Shown piece after piece: positions 55,342-63,567 of a DNA stretch of 64,000 bases. Each line of letters begins with the position of its first letter. Position 1 is the stretch's first letter. The position numbers and the translations under genes were made by a program. This stretch comes from Akkermansiaceae bacterium (GTDB taxonomy: Bacteria; Verrucomicrobiota; Verrucomicrobiia; Verrucomicrobiales; Akkermansiaceae): the NCBI GenBank assembly GCA_905182405.1, contig CAJJBQ010000001.1:1054001-1118000 (forward strand), in the 5' to 3' direction. The notes beneath the pieces are model-generated. The model had not been told where the DNA came from. It ran no database searches and was given only the letters and a program-made list of their open reading frames with translations.

Positions 55342-55366
55342 AAATTTGATACCTTTGTTATCGTCG

Positions 55367-56476
55367 CTAGTTTTTCCTCAGAATTAAAATACTCCCAAGC
55401 CCCAGCGCCAACAGCACGCCACCACCAGCCGCTACCCACAGCCCAAGGAATGAAAATTCGGGGCCGGATTCGATGGCCGCCGCAGCCCCTTCTTGGGTGA
55501 CACTCCCAGCGGCCAACGCTCCAATTCCAACCAGCGGAGGCAGGTATTTCTCTACGATAACTTCACTCCCCGCGACGGCCGTTTCCCAGTCTGCGGCGAT
55601 CAGCAGATCGACTCCCGGGTTCTGGTTCTTAATTTCACACGAACAGGCTCCGCAAAAGTAGGAGGTATGCTCGAACACGTTTTCAAGATTAATTCCACGA
55701 CCGATGAGCGGCTCCAGGGCACGCCCACGACCGAAGACCGGGAAAACCATTGGTTCGTCTGTGAACTCCCCTAGATCGTCCTCCATGTGCAACAACATTT
55801 CCCGGAAAATCGCCTCCGCCGGATCGTCCCGCGAAATTTGGATGAGAGAGAAATCAATCTTCAGCGGGATTTTGGAACGGAGAATATCGTCCTGATCGCG
55901 GTTATCCGCCTGCGAAACCTCCTGTGCCTCTTCGACGGTCAGCACGCCATCGGGAATTTTCAATTCGCTCTTGGCTTTGAGAAAGGCTTTCTCGATTTCT
56001 GATGCCGCTTTATCGTCCTTCCCTTTGTCTCCGGACTCAACTAGCACCCAAGTCGCGGACTCTCCGTTGAGAAGTCGGGTCACGATCTTGCGCCGCGCGG
56101 GAGAATCGACTAGCGCCCTCGCGTTCTTCATGATCAAGGCTCCAGACCAGATCGCGGGAACATCAGGTCCAGGCAATTTAGATGGGTAGATAAGCCGCAA
56201 TGTCGCTCCAACGTCCTCGCCAACATTCTCGGGATCGATCCGAATATTTAGATTTGCGGTCGCCGAACCCGTGCTTCCTTTCGACTGCAAAAACGCGGTG
56301 ACCTCCTCCTCGGCGGCAGACAGCTTCCCTCCCGTTCCGGGGACGATGATAATGGTATAAGAGTCCGCTTCCCAACGTTCCAATGCGAAGCGGAAAACTG
56401 GCACCTGACAAGCAAGCCCGGCAGCAAAAATTACCACGAAAATGAAACTAATTAAGCCCGGAGGGTGGAATCTCAT
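55367..56476 (-). CDS. Membrane-anchored CGACSC protein, paralogue 1
   Basis: 369 residues if the Met at 56476 starts it; the frame also begins at 56494, six codons earlier, which is possible. One N-terminal hydrophobic helix (LISFIFVVIFAAGLA) is followed at once by CQVPVFRFALERWEAD. Then come SPARRKIVTRLLNGESATWVLVES, IPDGVLTVEEA, DDILRSKIPLKIDF, EPMVFPVFGRGRALEPLIG, and YFCGACSCEIKNQNPGVDLLIAADW with CGACSC at 275-280, and a C-terminal membrane helix (LGLWVAAGGGVLLALGLGSILIL). The signal site is not a canonical lipobox, but Cys directly follows Ala. The protein at 62512 has the same order of motifs. Thought to be periplasmic between two anchors. Function unknown; the CGACSC loop could bind a metal or form a reactive thiol pair. 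Confidence 0.75.
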   Translation of the reverse strand: MRFHPPGLISFIFVVIFAAGLACQVPVFRFALERWEADSYTIIIVPGTGGKLSAAEEEVTAFLQSKGSTGSATANLNIRIDPENVGEDVGATLRLIYPSKLPGPDVPAIWSGALIMKNARALVDSPARRKIVTRLLNGESATWVLVESGDKGKDDKAASEIEKAFLKAKSELKIPDGVLTVEEAQEVSQADNRDQDDILRSKIPLKIDFSLIQISRDDPAEAIFREMLLHMEDDLGEFTDEPMVFPVFGRGRALEPLIGRGINLENVFEHTSYFCGACSCEIKNQNPGVDLLIAADWETAVAGSEVIVEKYLPPLVGIGALAAGSVTQEGAAAAIESGPEFSFLGLWVAAGGGVLLALGLGSILILRKN

Positions 56477-56783
56477 TCGCTCTATCAATTTCATTAAGGG
56501 CTAACTCTTGCATCTTGTGAACTGCTTTAAAAGCTCCCATTAGGCTGCTCTCCGTATCTTTTGGCCGTCGGAGAATCAATCACGACCGCGTCCATCGTCA
56601 CTGGTAGGTAGATTGAGCGCTTGAGGGCCTTGTTGAAGGGGCTGGAGAGGGGAGAAAGGGGGGCGGCTGGGATTTTAGGGTCTCTAGTTCGATGGGTAAT
56701 GAATCAGAGTTGAATGATGATGAGGCTGGTTTACAAGGATTTGCCTTGGGGTGGAGGAGGATTGGGATTAGTGAAATGGGGTC

Positions 56784-57449
56784 ATGCGTGAAGAAGGAAC
56801 CGTAATATCTGGAGAAAGAGCTGTGCTCACTGTTCAGGACTTTTCCAAATCCTTTGGGGAGGTCGTAGCTTTGGATCAGATTTCATTGTCGATCGAGGCT
56901 GGAGAAATTGTGGTTCTTTGCGGTCCCAGTGGAGCCGGTAAGTCGACTTTGCTTTATATGGTTGCGGGTCTTCTTCCTCCAGATAGCGGGACCGTTACCC
57001 TTGCCGGGATACATCCTTACGAGCTTTCAGGGAGTGAGCGAACACTTCTCCGAGGCCGGGAAATTGGCATGGTTTTTCAGGATGCCCGGCTTCTTTCGTA
57101 TTTGGATATCGAAGCCAATATCCTCGCGGGAGGTGGCAGTTCGGATCGGGCTGGCGAGTTGATCGAGGAATTGGGTCTTGCTGATCGTCGAAATCATGTT
57201 CCCAAGAAACTCAGTGCGGGTGAACAGCAGCGGGTTGGTCTTGCCCGGGCCTTGGTTGCAAACCCCAAGCTTTTGCTGGCTGATGAACCAACTGGGAATC
57301 TCGATCAGGGAAGCACGGATTTGGTGCTGGCGGGATTGAAGAAATATGTCAGTGGTGGTGGCGCTGCTCTGGTGGTGACTCACGATCCGCAAGTCATAAA
57401 AATGGCCGATCGGGTGCTCACTCTTGAAAAGGGAATTCTGCAGGGATGA
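56784..57449 (+). CDS. ABC transporter ATPase, LolD/MacB type
   Basis: 221 residues. Walker [10 protein letters not shown] (~51), Q-loop [11 protein letters not shown], signature LSAGEQQR (Ala and Glu variant of LSGGQ), Walker [13 protein letters not shown] and switch His VTHDPQ. The DEPTGNLD element and EIGMVFQ sequence are typical of the LolD/MacB/FtsE group, which drives FtsX-like permeases rather than importers. It starts the five-gene operon: ATGA overlap with the ThiF gene. No FtsX-like permease is adjacent on this strand; the only one is 4 kb away at 61295 on the opposite strand, in the convergent operon. Confidence 0.9.
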   Translation: MREEGTVISGERAVLTVQDFSKSFGEVVALDQISLSIEAGEIVVLCGPSGAGKSTLLYMVAGLLPPDSGTVTLAGIHPYELSGSERTLLRGREIGMVFQDARLLSYLDIEANILAGGGSSDRAGELIEELGLADRRNHVPKKLSAGEQQRVGLARALVANPKLLLADEPTGNLDQGSTDLVLAGLKKYVSGGGAALVVTHDPQVIKMADRVLTLEKGILQG

Positions 57450-58180
57450 ATTACGAAGATTACTACACTTGGCAGGAGGACGTCCCGGGATTTGGAGAGG
57501 CGGCCCAGGAAAAACTTCGTCAGTGCACCGCAATGGTTTCGCGGGTTGGTGGTTTGGGCGGGCCGCTGGCGCTCTCTCTTGCGGCAGCGGGAGTGGGACG
57601 AATTATTTTGGCTCATGGAGGGGAATTGCGGCCTGATGATTTGAATCGGCAGATTCTCATGACCCATGCGGGGCTTGGTGAGTTGCGTCATGTTCAGGCG
57701 GCGGAAACTTTACGAAGATTTAATCCGGACCTCGAAATCGAGTCAGTGGGTGAGAATATCTCGGAGGAGAATGTCGCGGGTCTCGTGGGAAAGGCTGATC
57801 TTGTCTTTTCGTGTGCCCCTTTGTTTGAGGAACGCCTCTTGATGAATCGTGAGGCGATGCGGCAGAGGAGATTCTTTGTGGACGGAGCAATGTGTTCGAT
57901 GGAAGGGCATGTCTTGGCGGTGAGGCCTGGCGAATCAGCCTGTCTGGCCTGCCTCATTAAAGAACCGCCGGCATACTGGAAGCGCCGTTTTCCGGTGATC
58001 GGCGCGGTATCTGCCATGGTGGCGCAGATCGCGGTATTGGAGGGGATCAAGTTAGTGACGAATTTTGCCAAACCTGCTCTGGATCATTTGATTCATGTCG
58101 ATACTATCGCAATGCGACTAAAAAGGGTGAAGCTCTTGCGCGATCCCGATTGTCCGCACTGTGGTGACCTTGTTTCATGA
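57446..58180 (+). CDS. ThiF/MoeB/HesA-family adenylyltransferase
   Basis: 244 residues of the E1-like fold that adenylates the C-terminal Gly of ubiquitin-like sulfur carriers such as MoaD or ThiS. Nucleotide loop SRVGGLGGPLALSLAAAGVG (~32-52), the DDLNRQILM motif (~63) that contacts ATP, the SCAPLFEERLLMNREA segment and zinc Cys pairs CLACLI (~172) and CPHCG (~238) are all present. No MoaD/ThiS carrier gene is nearby, so the substrate is open; in a Mo/W-uptake operon MoeB-like service to Moco synthesis is a natural guess (inference). Overlaps its neighbours by 4 bases on both sides (ATGA at 57446, ATGA at 58177). Confidence 0.85.
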   Translation: MNYEDYYTWQEDVPGFGEAAQEKLRQCTAMVSRVGGLGGPLALSLAAAGVGRIILAHGGELRPDDLNRQILMTHAGLGELRHVQAAETLRRFNPDLEIESVGENISEENVAGLVGKADLVFSCAPLFEERLLMNREAMRQRRFFVDGAMCSMEGHVLAVRPGESACLACLIKEPPAYWKRRFPVIGAVSAMVAQIAVLEGIKLVTNFAKPALDHLIHVDTIAMRLKRVKLLRDPDCPHCGDLVS

Positions 58181-59661
58181 AACGTCCGATCCTGATTTTA
58201 TTCTTTTTGCTGGCCCTGTTGGGGTCGGCATTATGGTGGTTGGCTAATGACCGTAACGAGATCGAGCGTGGAAAGGGCAGTTTGCTGGTTCATTGTGCGG
58301 CTGGATTACGGAGGCCGATGAGTGAAATCGCGCGACAATATGAGGAGGAGTTTGGCATTAAAATTATTCTTCAATTTGGTGGCTCCGGTGCATTGGAAAG
58401 TCAATTGATGGTTGCCGGGGGAGATCTTTATCTTCCAGCGGATCAAGGTTATGTAGATTCGGTTCGTAGCAAGGGATTGATTAAGGAATCCATGCCGGTG
58501 GCGCAACTTTCGGCTGGAATTGTGGTGCCAAAGGGGAACCCTAAAGGCATTGCTTCGTTGAAGGATCTCGTGCGCGAGGGGGTGAAGATTTCCCTGGGAG
58601 AGAAATCCGCCTCGGTAGGCAAGTTCACCTGGGGCGTTCTTGCGAAGGAGGGCTTGTTGAGTGAAGTTGAACCAAATGTCGTCGTGACGAAGCCCACCGT
58701 AAATATGATCGTGGAAGATGTCGCGACGGGGGCCGTGGATGCGGCGATTGCGTGGGATGCGGTGGCGAAGAATTTCCCTGAGGTGGAGTGGATTCCCGTG
58801 CCTGAGTTTACAAAGCGTTCTAAGTTGGCGGGGATTGGCGTGTTGACCTCGAGCAAAGATGCATCCCGGGCCTTGCATTTTGCCCGCTATGTCACGTCGC
58901 GTGAGCGGGGGAGAAAAGTTTTCGTGGAAATGGGCTTTGAGGTTCCTGATGTAGGTGATGCCTGGCTTGATATTCCGGAGGTGACCTTGTTTTCGGGTTC
59001 GATGCTTCGTCCTGCCATTCAGGAGCGAATTCGGGGATTTGAAAAGCGGGAAGGATGCCGTGTGAATACCGTCTTCGAGGGATGCGGGACCTTGATCGGA
59101 ATGATGAAAGCCGGAAGTCAGCCTGCAGGGTATTTTTCCTGTGATGTTAAATTTTTGGATATGGTTGATGACCGGTTTTTTCCGGGCACGGTGATGACGG
59201 GGAATGAGATTATTCTACTGGTGGCAAAGGGGAATCCCAAGAGTCTATCCACGCTTGCGGATCTTTCGGGGGCGGGCGTAAAGCTTGGGGTGTGTGATGA
59301 GCAAAAAAGCGCTTTGGGTCAATTGACTCACGAAATGCTCACGAGACGGAAGGTGGAGTTTGAAAATATTGCGGTGAAAGTAGCAAAGGGAGATGATTTG
59401 GTATCGGCGATGCAGGCCCGTTCCCTGGATGCTGCCCTGGTGTATCGGAGCAATGCGCTCGCGAGTCCGGTGACTTTAAAGGAATGCGAGATCGTGGATC
59501 TCAATGACGAGTTGGCCTTTGCCGAGCAACCGTATGCGGTGGCCCGTGAAACCGCTCATCCTGAATTGATGAAACGGCTGGGAGAATCGCTCAGTAGTGA
59601 TGACGCGAGAAGTGACTTCGAGAAGCTGGGCTTTACCTGGAAGCTGGAGGAAGAAGAATAA
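58177..59661 (+). CDS. Tandem double ModA-like substrate-binding protein
   Basis: 494 residues with one N-terminal hydrophobic helix (ILILFFLLALLGSALWWLA) that is not followed by a lipobox Cys. Two complete ModA-type type-II periplasmic-binding domains follow: domain 1 (~37-265) with LLVHCAAGLRRPMSEIARQYEEEFG, FGGSGALESQLM, DLYLPADQGYVD, VPKGNPKGIASLKDL, LGEKSASVGKFTWGVLA, AVDAAIAWDAV; domain 2 (~270-490) with LFSGSMLRPAIQERIRGFEKREG, FEGCGTLIGMMKAG, CDVKFLDMVDD, LVAKGNPKSLSTLADL, SLDAALVYRSN. Known ModA binds molybdate or tungstate through backbone and Ser/Thr/Tyr side chains. A two-domain fusion with a membrane anchor is unusual; most ModA proteins are single, ~250 residues. Confidence 0.85.
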   Translation: MKRPILILFFLLALLGSALWWLANDRNEIERGKGSLLVHCAAGLRRPMSEIARQYEEEFGIKIILQFGGSGALESQLMVAGGDLYLPADQGYVDSVRSKGLIKESMPVAQLSAGIVVPKGNPKGIASLKDLVREGVKISLGEKSASVGKFTWGVLAKEGLLSEVEPNVVVTKPTVNMIVEDVATGAVDAAIAWDAVAKNFPEVEWIPVPEFTKRSKLAGIGVLTSSKDASRALHFARYVTSRERGRKVFVEMGFEVPDVGDAWLDIPEVTLFSGSMLRPAIQERIRGFEKREGCRVNTVFEGCGTLIGMMKAGSQPAGYFSCDVKFLDMVDDRFFPGTVMTGNEIILLVAKGNPKSLSTLADLSGAGVKLGVCDEQKSALGQLTHEMLTRRKVEFENIAVKVAKGDDLVSAMQARSLDAALVYRSNALASPVTLKECEIVDLNDELAFAEQPYAVARETAHPELMKRLGESLSSDDARSDFEKLGFTWKLEEEE

Positions 59662-59669
59662 GCATAGTG

Positions 59670-60659
59670 ATGGAATTTGGTGAAAATCAACGGCCTTGGC
59701 GGGTCAAACCGGAGCTTCCATTCCTGCTCTTTTTAATCGTGGTCCTGATTGGCTATGTTGGGATGTTGGTCTTGATGGTTGGGGCGAATGTTCTCACTGT
59801 TTCGTGGGAGGATATTGGGAACGTTCTGCGAGATGCCGATATTCAGAGGTCGATCAAACTGACGATTGTCACCTGCACGTCTACCGCGATTCTTTCGGTT
59901 TTGGTCGCGGTGCCGCTGGCTTATCTCTTGTCTCGTTACCAATTTCGTGGGCGTGCATTTATTGATACCATTCTTGATATTCCGATTCTACTTCCTCCGC
60001 TGATTGTTGGGCTGAGTCTCTTGATTTTATTCAATCGGGTTTCGCCATCCACATGTTGTTGGATGATGGCCGGAGGGCTTTGCTTCGCTGCTTGTGTCGG
60101 TTTTGTCTGGAAAAATAAGGGGAGTGATTGCTCAATGATTCCCAGGGCATTGCTTTTTATTGGTGGAGTATTTGCGGTAGGGGCATTGCTTATGCGGGGT
60201 TCTGGTTCTGTGGAGGAGGTGACCAGCGGATTAGGATTGCCGATGACCTTTCACCCCCTGGGGATTGTCTTAGCCCAGTTTCCCGTGGCGGCCGCTTTTG
60301 CGGTGCGGACAATGAGGACGACATTTGATCAAATCAGTCCGCGATATGAGGAGGTTGCGATGACCCTCGGGTGTCACCGGGGCCAGGCTTTTACGCGTGT
60401 GGTTTTGCCTTTGGCGGGAAAAGGAGTGGTGGCTGCGGGAACGATGGCGTGGGCACGATCATTGGGAGAGTTTGGACCGGTGTTGATTTTTGCGGGAGCG
60501 ACCCGGGGGAGAACCGAGGTGTTGGCAACTTCGGTGTTTTTGGAAATCAATATTGGAAACTTACCGGGAGCTGCTGCGATTTCATTGCTGATGATATTAC
60601 TCGCCGTCGTAATTTTGATGTTGGTGCGGTTTTTTGTCGGGAGAGGAGGGGCGATTTGA
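59670..60659 (+). CDS. ModB-like oxyanion ABC permease with extra membrane insert
   Basis: 329 residues from the ATG at 59670 (a GTG at 59667 is in frame). The ModB parts are the N-terminal helices (LFLIVVLIGYVGMLVLMVG), TSTAILSVLVAVPLAYLLSRYQF, DIPILLPPLIVGLSLLILF, and the EAA loop YEEVAMTLGCHRGQAFTRVVLPLA, then WARSLGEFGPVLIFAG. Between residues ~125 and ~200 is an insert with two further hydrophobic segments and Cys residues (TCCWMMAGGLCFAACVGFVW, ALLFIGGVFAVGALLM) absent from the ~230-residue ModB/CysT type. Starts 8 bases after the ModA-like gene and shares a base with the ATG of modC (TGATG). Confidence 0.82.
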   Translation: MEFGENQRPWRVKPELPFLLFLIVVLIGYVGMLVLMVGANVLTVSWEDIGNVLRDADIQRSIKLTIVTCTSTAILSVLVAVPLAYLLSRYQFRGRAFIDTILDIPILLPPLIVGLSLLILFNRVSPSTCCWMMAGGLCFAACVGFVWKNKGSDCSMIPRALLFIGGVFAVGALLMRGSGSVEEVTSGLGLPMTFHPLGIVLAQFPVAAAFAVRTMRTTFDQISPRYEEVAMTLGCHRGQAFTRVVLPLAGKGVVAAGTMAWARSLGEFGPVLIFAGATRGRTEVLATSVFLEINIGNLPGAAAISLLMILLAVVILMLVRFFVGRGGAI

Positions 60660-61282
60660 TGTTGGAGGTCAAAGGTCTCACCGTGGGAGTGGGTGAATTT
60701 CTACTGAGCGATTTTTCGTTGTCGATCGATGACGGTGAATGTGTGGCCCTGATGGGACCAAGCGGGTGTGGAAAGACGACCTTGATGGAGGCAGTTTGCG
60801 GGCTGCGAAGCGGAGGGGTCTTGAGTGGAACAATTCTCCTGGGCGGAGTGGATATCACAGACTTGCCCCCGGGCGCTCGAATGATCGGGTTAGTGCCTCA
60901 GGATGTGGCCCTTTTTCCAACTCTCACGGTAAGGGAACAATTGGAGTTTGGTCCGAAGCTACATCGTTGGGATCGTGACGAGATGAGAGATCGAGTGGAA
61001 GGGCTCGCGTCAGAGTTAGGATTGACCGGATTGATGGATCGATTACCGAAAGGGCTATCCGGGGGCGAGGCGAGAAGGGTGGCATTGGGGCGCGCACTTG
61101 CGCTGAGACCGCGTTTGCTCTGCCTGGATGAAGCTCTGACAGGCTTGGATGAAGCCCGGCACGATGAAGTACTCCAGGTCATCCGTGAAATGATCGACAG
61201 GGAAGGGGTGACCGCCTTGCACGTGACTCACTCAAGAAAAGAAGCGGATGCGATTGCGGATCGAGTCGTGGTAATGGAGTAA
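60659..61282 (+). CDS. Short ModC-type ABC ATPase without MOP domain
   Basis: 207 residues. Walker A GPSGCGKTT (~33), Q-loop LVPQDVALFPTLTVREQL, signature LSGGEARRVALGRAL, Walker B LLCLDEALTGLDEA (Ala in place of the usual Pro), and switch HVTHSRKEADAIADRV, where the closing VTHSRKEADAIADR matches ModC. The usual C-terminal ~130-residue MOP/TOBE molybdate-binding regulatory domain is missing: the frame ends with VVME. It energises the ModB-like permease. It starts at an ATG that overlaps the modB stop by one base. Ends 12 bases before the stop of the convergent FtsX gene. Confidence 0.87.
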   Translation: MLEVKGLTVGVGEFLLSDFSLSIDDGECVALMGPSGCGKTTLMEAVCGLRSGGVLSGTILLGGVDITDLPPGARMIGLVPQDVALFPTLTVREQLEFGPKLHRWDRDEMRDRVEGLASELGLTGLMDRLPKGLSGGEARRVALGRALALRPRLLCLDEALTGLDEARHDEVLQVIREMIDREGVTALHVTHSRKEADAIADRVVVME

Positions 61283-61287
61283 GCACG

Positions 61288-61302
61288 ATGATTTTTAATC
61301 AT
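61288..61302. terminator. AT hairpin between convergent operons
   Basis: Perfect 6-bp stem, 61288-61293 (ATGATT) with 61297-61302 (AATCAT), loop TTT, in the 12-base gap and over the end of the FtsX-like gene. Weak because AT-rich and without a T-run on either strand; may not act as a terminator. Confidence 0.3.
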
Positions 61303-62506
61303 GACGCAGGATGGTGACGGGATCTTTGGTCAGTGCGTAGATTGTGGAAAGCCAGGCTGTGGCGGCGCAGGCGAGGGGGGTAAGGAGCCACGTGGTGCCG
61401 GGAAATGGAAATGAGGTCGCAATAGAGATGACGAAGGCGAGAGTGGTTCCAAGAAGCCCGATGAGCGCAGCCCGGCCGAGGAGAAGAGTGGCGATTTTTA
61501 GGTGACTAACGCCGATCGCGCGGAGGGTGCCGATTTCAGGGAGGCGTTCGCGGACGTTGGCGAAGGCGAGGTAGGCGAGGGCGAGGAAGGCACCCGCGGC
61601 GATGAGAGGACTGAGAACGGAGGAGAAGCGGGCGCGCTCGTTTCGTGCCGCGTTCCGGTTTTCGAGGATGGCTTGTTTGGCGTCGCGCGCTCGATCACCG
61701 ACCTTGTTCCGGGCTTCGGCGCGGACCATGGCAGAGGAGCCTAGCTCGATGATTTGGACGTCCGGCAGAATGGTGGAGATTTCACTGCGGATTTCACCAA
61801 GTCGGTCGATGCTGGCGCAGTTGCAGCCGAGGGCGAGGATGGCGTTGATTTGGTCCTTTAAGCCAAATATTTCCTGTGCTTCATCGAGGTGAATCCATGC
61901 GGAGCCATCGTCGAGGAAATTGCGGGGTGGGTGAGTTTGAGCGACGAGGTAGTTTTTTTCGTTTAGGGTAATGGTGTCACCTTTTTTAATGCCAAGGGAG
62001 TTGTGAAGATCGTGTCCGAGATTGATGGAGCCCGGGGCGAGGGGGCTCATGATGGGTTTCTTTTTTGAGCGATGGGCGATGGGGACCTGGCCTTCGATGC
62101 CGATGAGGAGAATGGAGCGTTTTTGCTCCTTCCAGTGGATACGGCGGGAGAGTTGGGGCAGCAGATGGTTGACGGTGACAATTTTACTCTCTGCGAGTTT
62201 GTTGACTGAATCCTGGGGCATTGTTTGTTCCGAATACCCTCGTTCTTTGATTTGCCAGAGCTCTTCTCCTTTGGGAAAGAGGAAGACGTTAAACCCAAGC
62301 CCTTTCATGGTTTTACGAATGTCGTCTTCGAGTTTCTTTAGTTCGAAATTAGTTTTCTCTTCGAGCTCGACGAGCTGGGCCTCGGTATTGCGATCAAAGC
62401 TGGCGAGGCTGTCTGTGGAGGTGAGCCAGACGACGATTGCGGCTGCCACGGCTAGTGTGCCGAGGATGAAGTTGTATTTTCGGTGTTTGATTTCGGCGAG
62501 AAACAT
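61295..62506 (-). CDS. FtsX/MacB-type ABC permease
   Basis: 403 residues. One N-terminal helix (YNFILGTLAVAAAIVVWLT), a long extracytoplasmic part (~35-275) beginning with a coiled coil (TEAQLVELEEKTNFELKKLEDDI), then three C-terminal helices (VLSPLIAAGAFLALAYLAF, IATLLLGRAALIGLLGTTLAFVIS, WLLTPLACAATAWLSTIYAL) with RERLPEIGTLRAIGVS between them, the classic MacB/LolC cytoplasmic loop motif. Such permeases do not transport across the membrane by themselves but couple ATP use to periplasmic work. The matching ATPase is probably the LolD-type gene at 56784. Directly downstream (5 bases) of the CGACSC protein on the same strand. Confidence 0.88.
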   Translation of the reverse strand: MFLAEIKHRKYNFILGTLAVAAAIVVWLTSTDSLASFDRNTEAQLVELEEKTNFELKKLEDDIRKTMKGLGFNVFLFPKGEELWQIKERGYSEQTMPQDSVNKLAESKIVTVNHLLPQLSRRIHWKEQKRSILLIGIEGQVPIAHRSKKKPIMSPLAPGSINLGHDLHNSLGIKKGDTITLNEKNYLVAQTHPPRNFLDDGSAWIHLDEAQEIFGLKDQINAILALGCNCASIDRLGEIRSEISTILPDVQIIELGSSAMVRAEARNKVGDRARDAKQAILENRNAARNERARFSSVLSPLIAAGAFLALAYLAFANVRERLPEIGTLRAIGVSHLKIATLLLGRAALIGLLGTTLAFVISIATSFPFPGTTWLLTPLACAATAWLSTIYALTKDPVTILRHD

Positions 62507-62511
62507 GGTGC

Positions 62512-63567
62512 TTAGCTTTTCTTTAGAATGACAATCGTTCCGATGACGAGACCGAGGCCGAGAATGGTGCCCATGACGAGGGTTGGGGTGAACTCGATAA
62601 TGAAAGAATTAGGGGCAACGGAGTCATTGGATTCAGCGACGATTTCGGTGTTCAACGTGGGAAGAATGACGGGCAGTTCCTTGTCGATGACGACGAGTCC
62701 GTTTTGGAGATTTTTCCGCCAGTTGGCGAGGAGGAGAAGATCGTAGCCAGGGTTGCCGCTTTTGACCTGGCAGGAGCAGGCCCCGCAGAGGTATTCGCAG
62801 GCGTTGATGATGTCTTCGGGAGTGATGGAGCTGCCGAGAAGCGGGCCAGGGGTGCGGCCACGGCCGAAGATAGGGACGACAAGGGGTTCTTCGGGTGGTG
62901 AGTAGCGGTTGGCGGTGAGAATACGTAGGAATGATTGTTCCTTAATGTTTGAGCGAAGGACACGTTCGATCTTGAAAGAAATTCTGAGGGGGATGGTCGA
63001 GCGGAGGACGTCGTCGAGGCTGATGTTATCGCCTACTTTTCCGACTTGATCGGCTTGGATGACGCCATCGGGAATGCTGATTTTTTCCTGTGCTATTTTG
63101 AGAGTTTCCTGGAGCTGCTGGTAGGTGGCCTCGTTGGCTTCCTGATCAGTTCCCTCGACCAGCACCCAGACAGTTGAATGACCACTTAGAAGGTCGGTTT
63201 TAATGCGTTGGCGGAGCGGTGAATCGGTGATGCTTTGAAGGGCTGAACTGGTTCCTTGAAAAACAAGGGGCTCCGGATTTTTCCAGCTGTCAGGGGGATG
63301 AAGGAGGAAGGACGGATACTCGGAGATCTTTTCGAGTCCGACGATGGAAAGTTGTTGAACAGGGGTAAGCGTATCGAGATCGAGGGTTTCGAACTCGAGG
63401 TTGAGATATTCGGGGATCGTTTGGAGGTCTGATGGTGGATCGCCCCTGGTGATCAGTTGGAGACGAAAGGTGTCGGCTTCCCAGCGCTCGAGAGCGTATC
63501 GAAAGACCGGGACCTGGCAGGCAATCGCTTGGGTCGCGATGCAAAGAAGGAGGAATCGTCGTTTCAC
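62512..63567 (-). CDS. Membrane-anchored CGACSC protein, paralogue 2
   Basis: 351 residues from a GTG at 63567 (VKRRFLLLCIATQAIACQVPVF), which is the family start as in the protein at 55367 and overlaps the upstream propeller stop by 4 bases (GTGA). Motifs in order: ACQVPVFRYALERWEAD, DSPLRQRIKTDLLSGHSTVWVLVEG, IPDGVIQADQ, DDVLRSTIPLRISF, EPLVVPIFGRGRTPGPLLG, and CGACSCQVKSGNPGYDLLLLANW (CGACSC at 261-266), then a final helix (TPTLVMGTILGLGLVIGTIVIL). Same organisation as its paralogue, with a divergent middle. Possible roles are metal binding or thiol exchange. Sits between a PQQ propeller and an FtsX-type permease in one operon. Confidence 0.8.
   Translation of the reverse strand: MKRRFLLLCIATQAIACQVPVFRYALERWEADTFRLQLITRGDPPSDLQTIPEYLNLEFETLDLDTLTPVQQLSIVGLEKISEYPSFLLHPPDSWKNPEPLVFQGTSSALQSITDSPLRQRIKTDLLSGHSTVWVLVEGTDQEANEATYQQLQETLKIAQEKISIPDGVIQADQVGKVGDNISLDDVLRSTIPLRISFKIERVLRSNIKEQSFLRILTANRYSPPEEPLVVPIFGRGRTPGPLLGSSITPEDIINACEYLCGACSCQVKSGNPGYDLLLLANWRKNLQNGLVVIDKELPVILPTLNTEIVAESNDSVAPNSFIIEFTPTLVMGTILGLGLVIGTIVILKKS

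Noticed and set aside
55367..56476. Canonical lipoprotein signal in the CGACSC proteins
   Set aside because: The Cys follows GLA or AIA rather than a Leu-x-Ala/Gly lipobox, so lipidation is not claimed even though Cys is directly after the hydrophobic helix.
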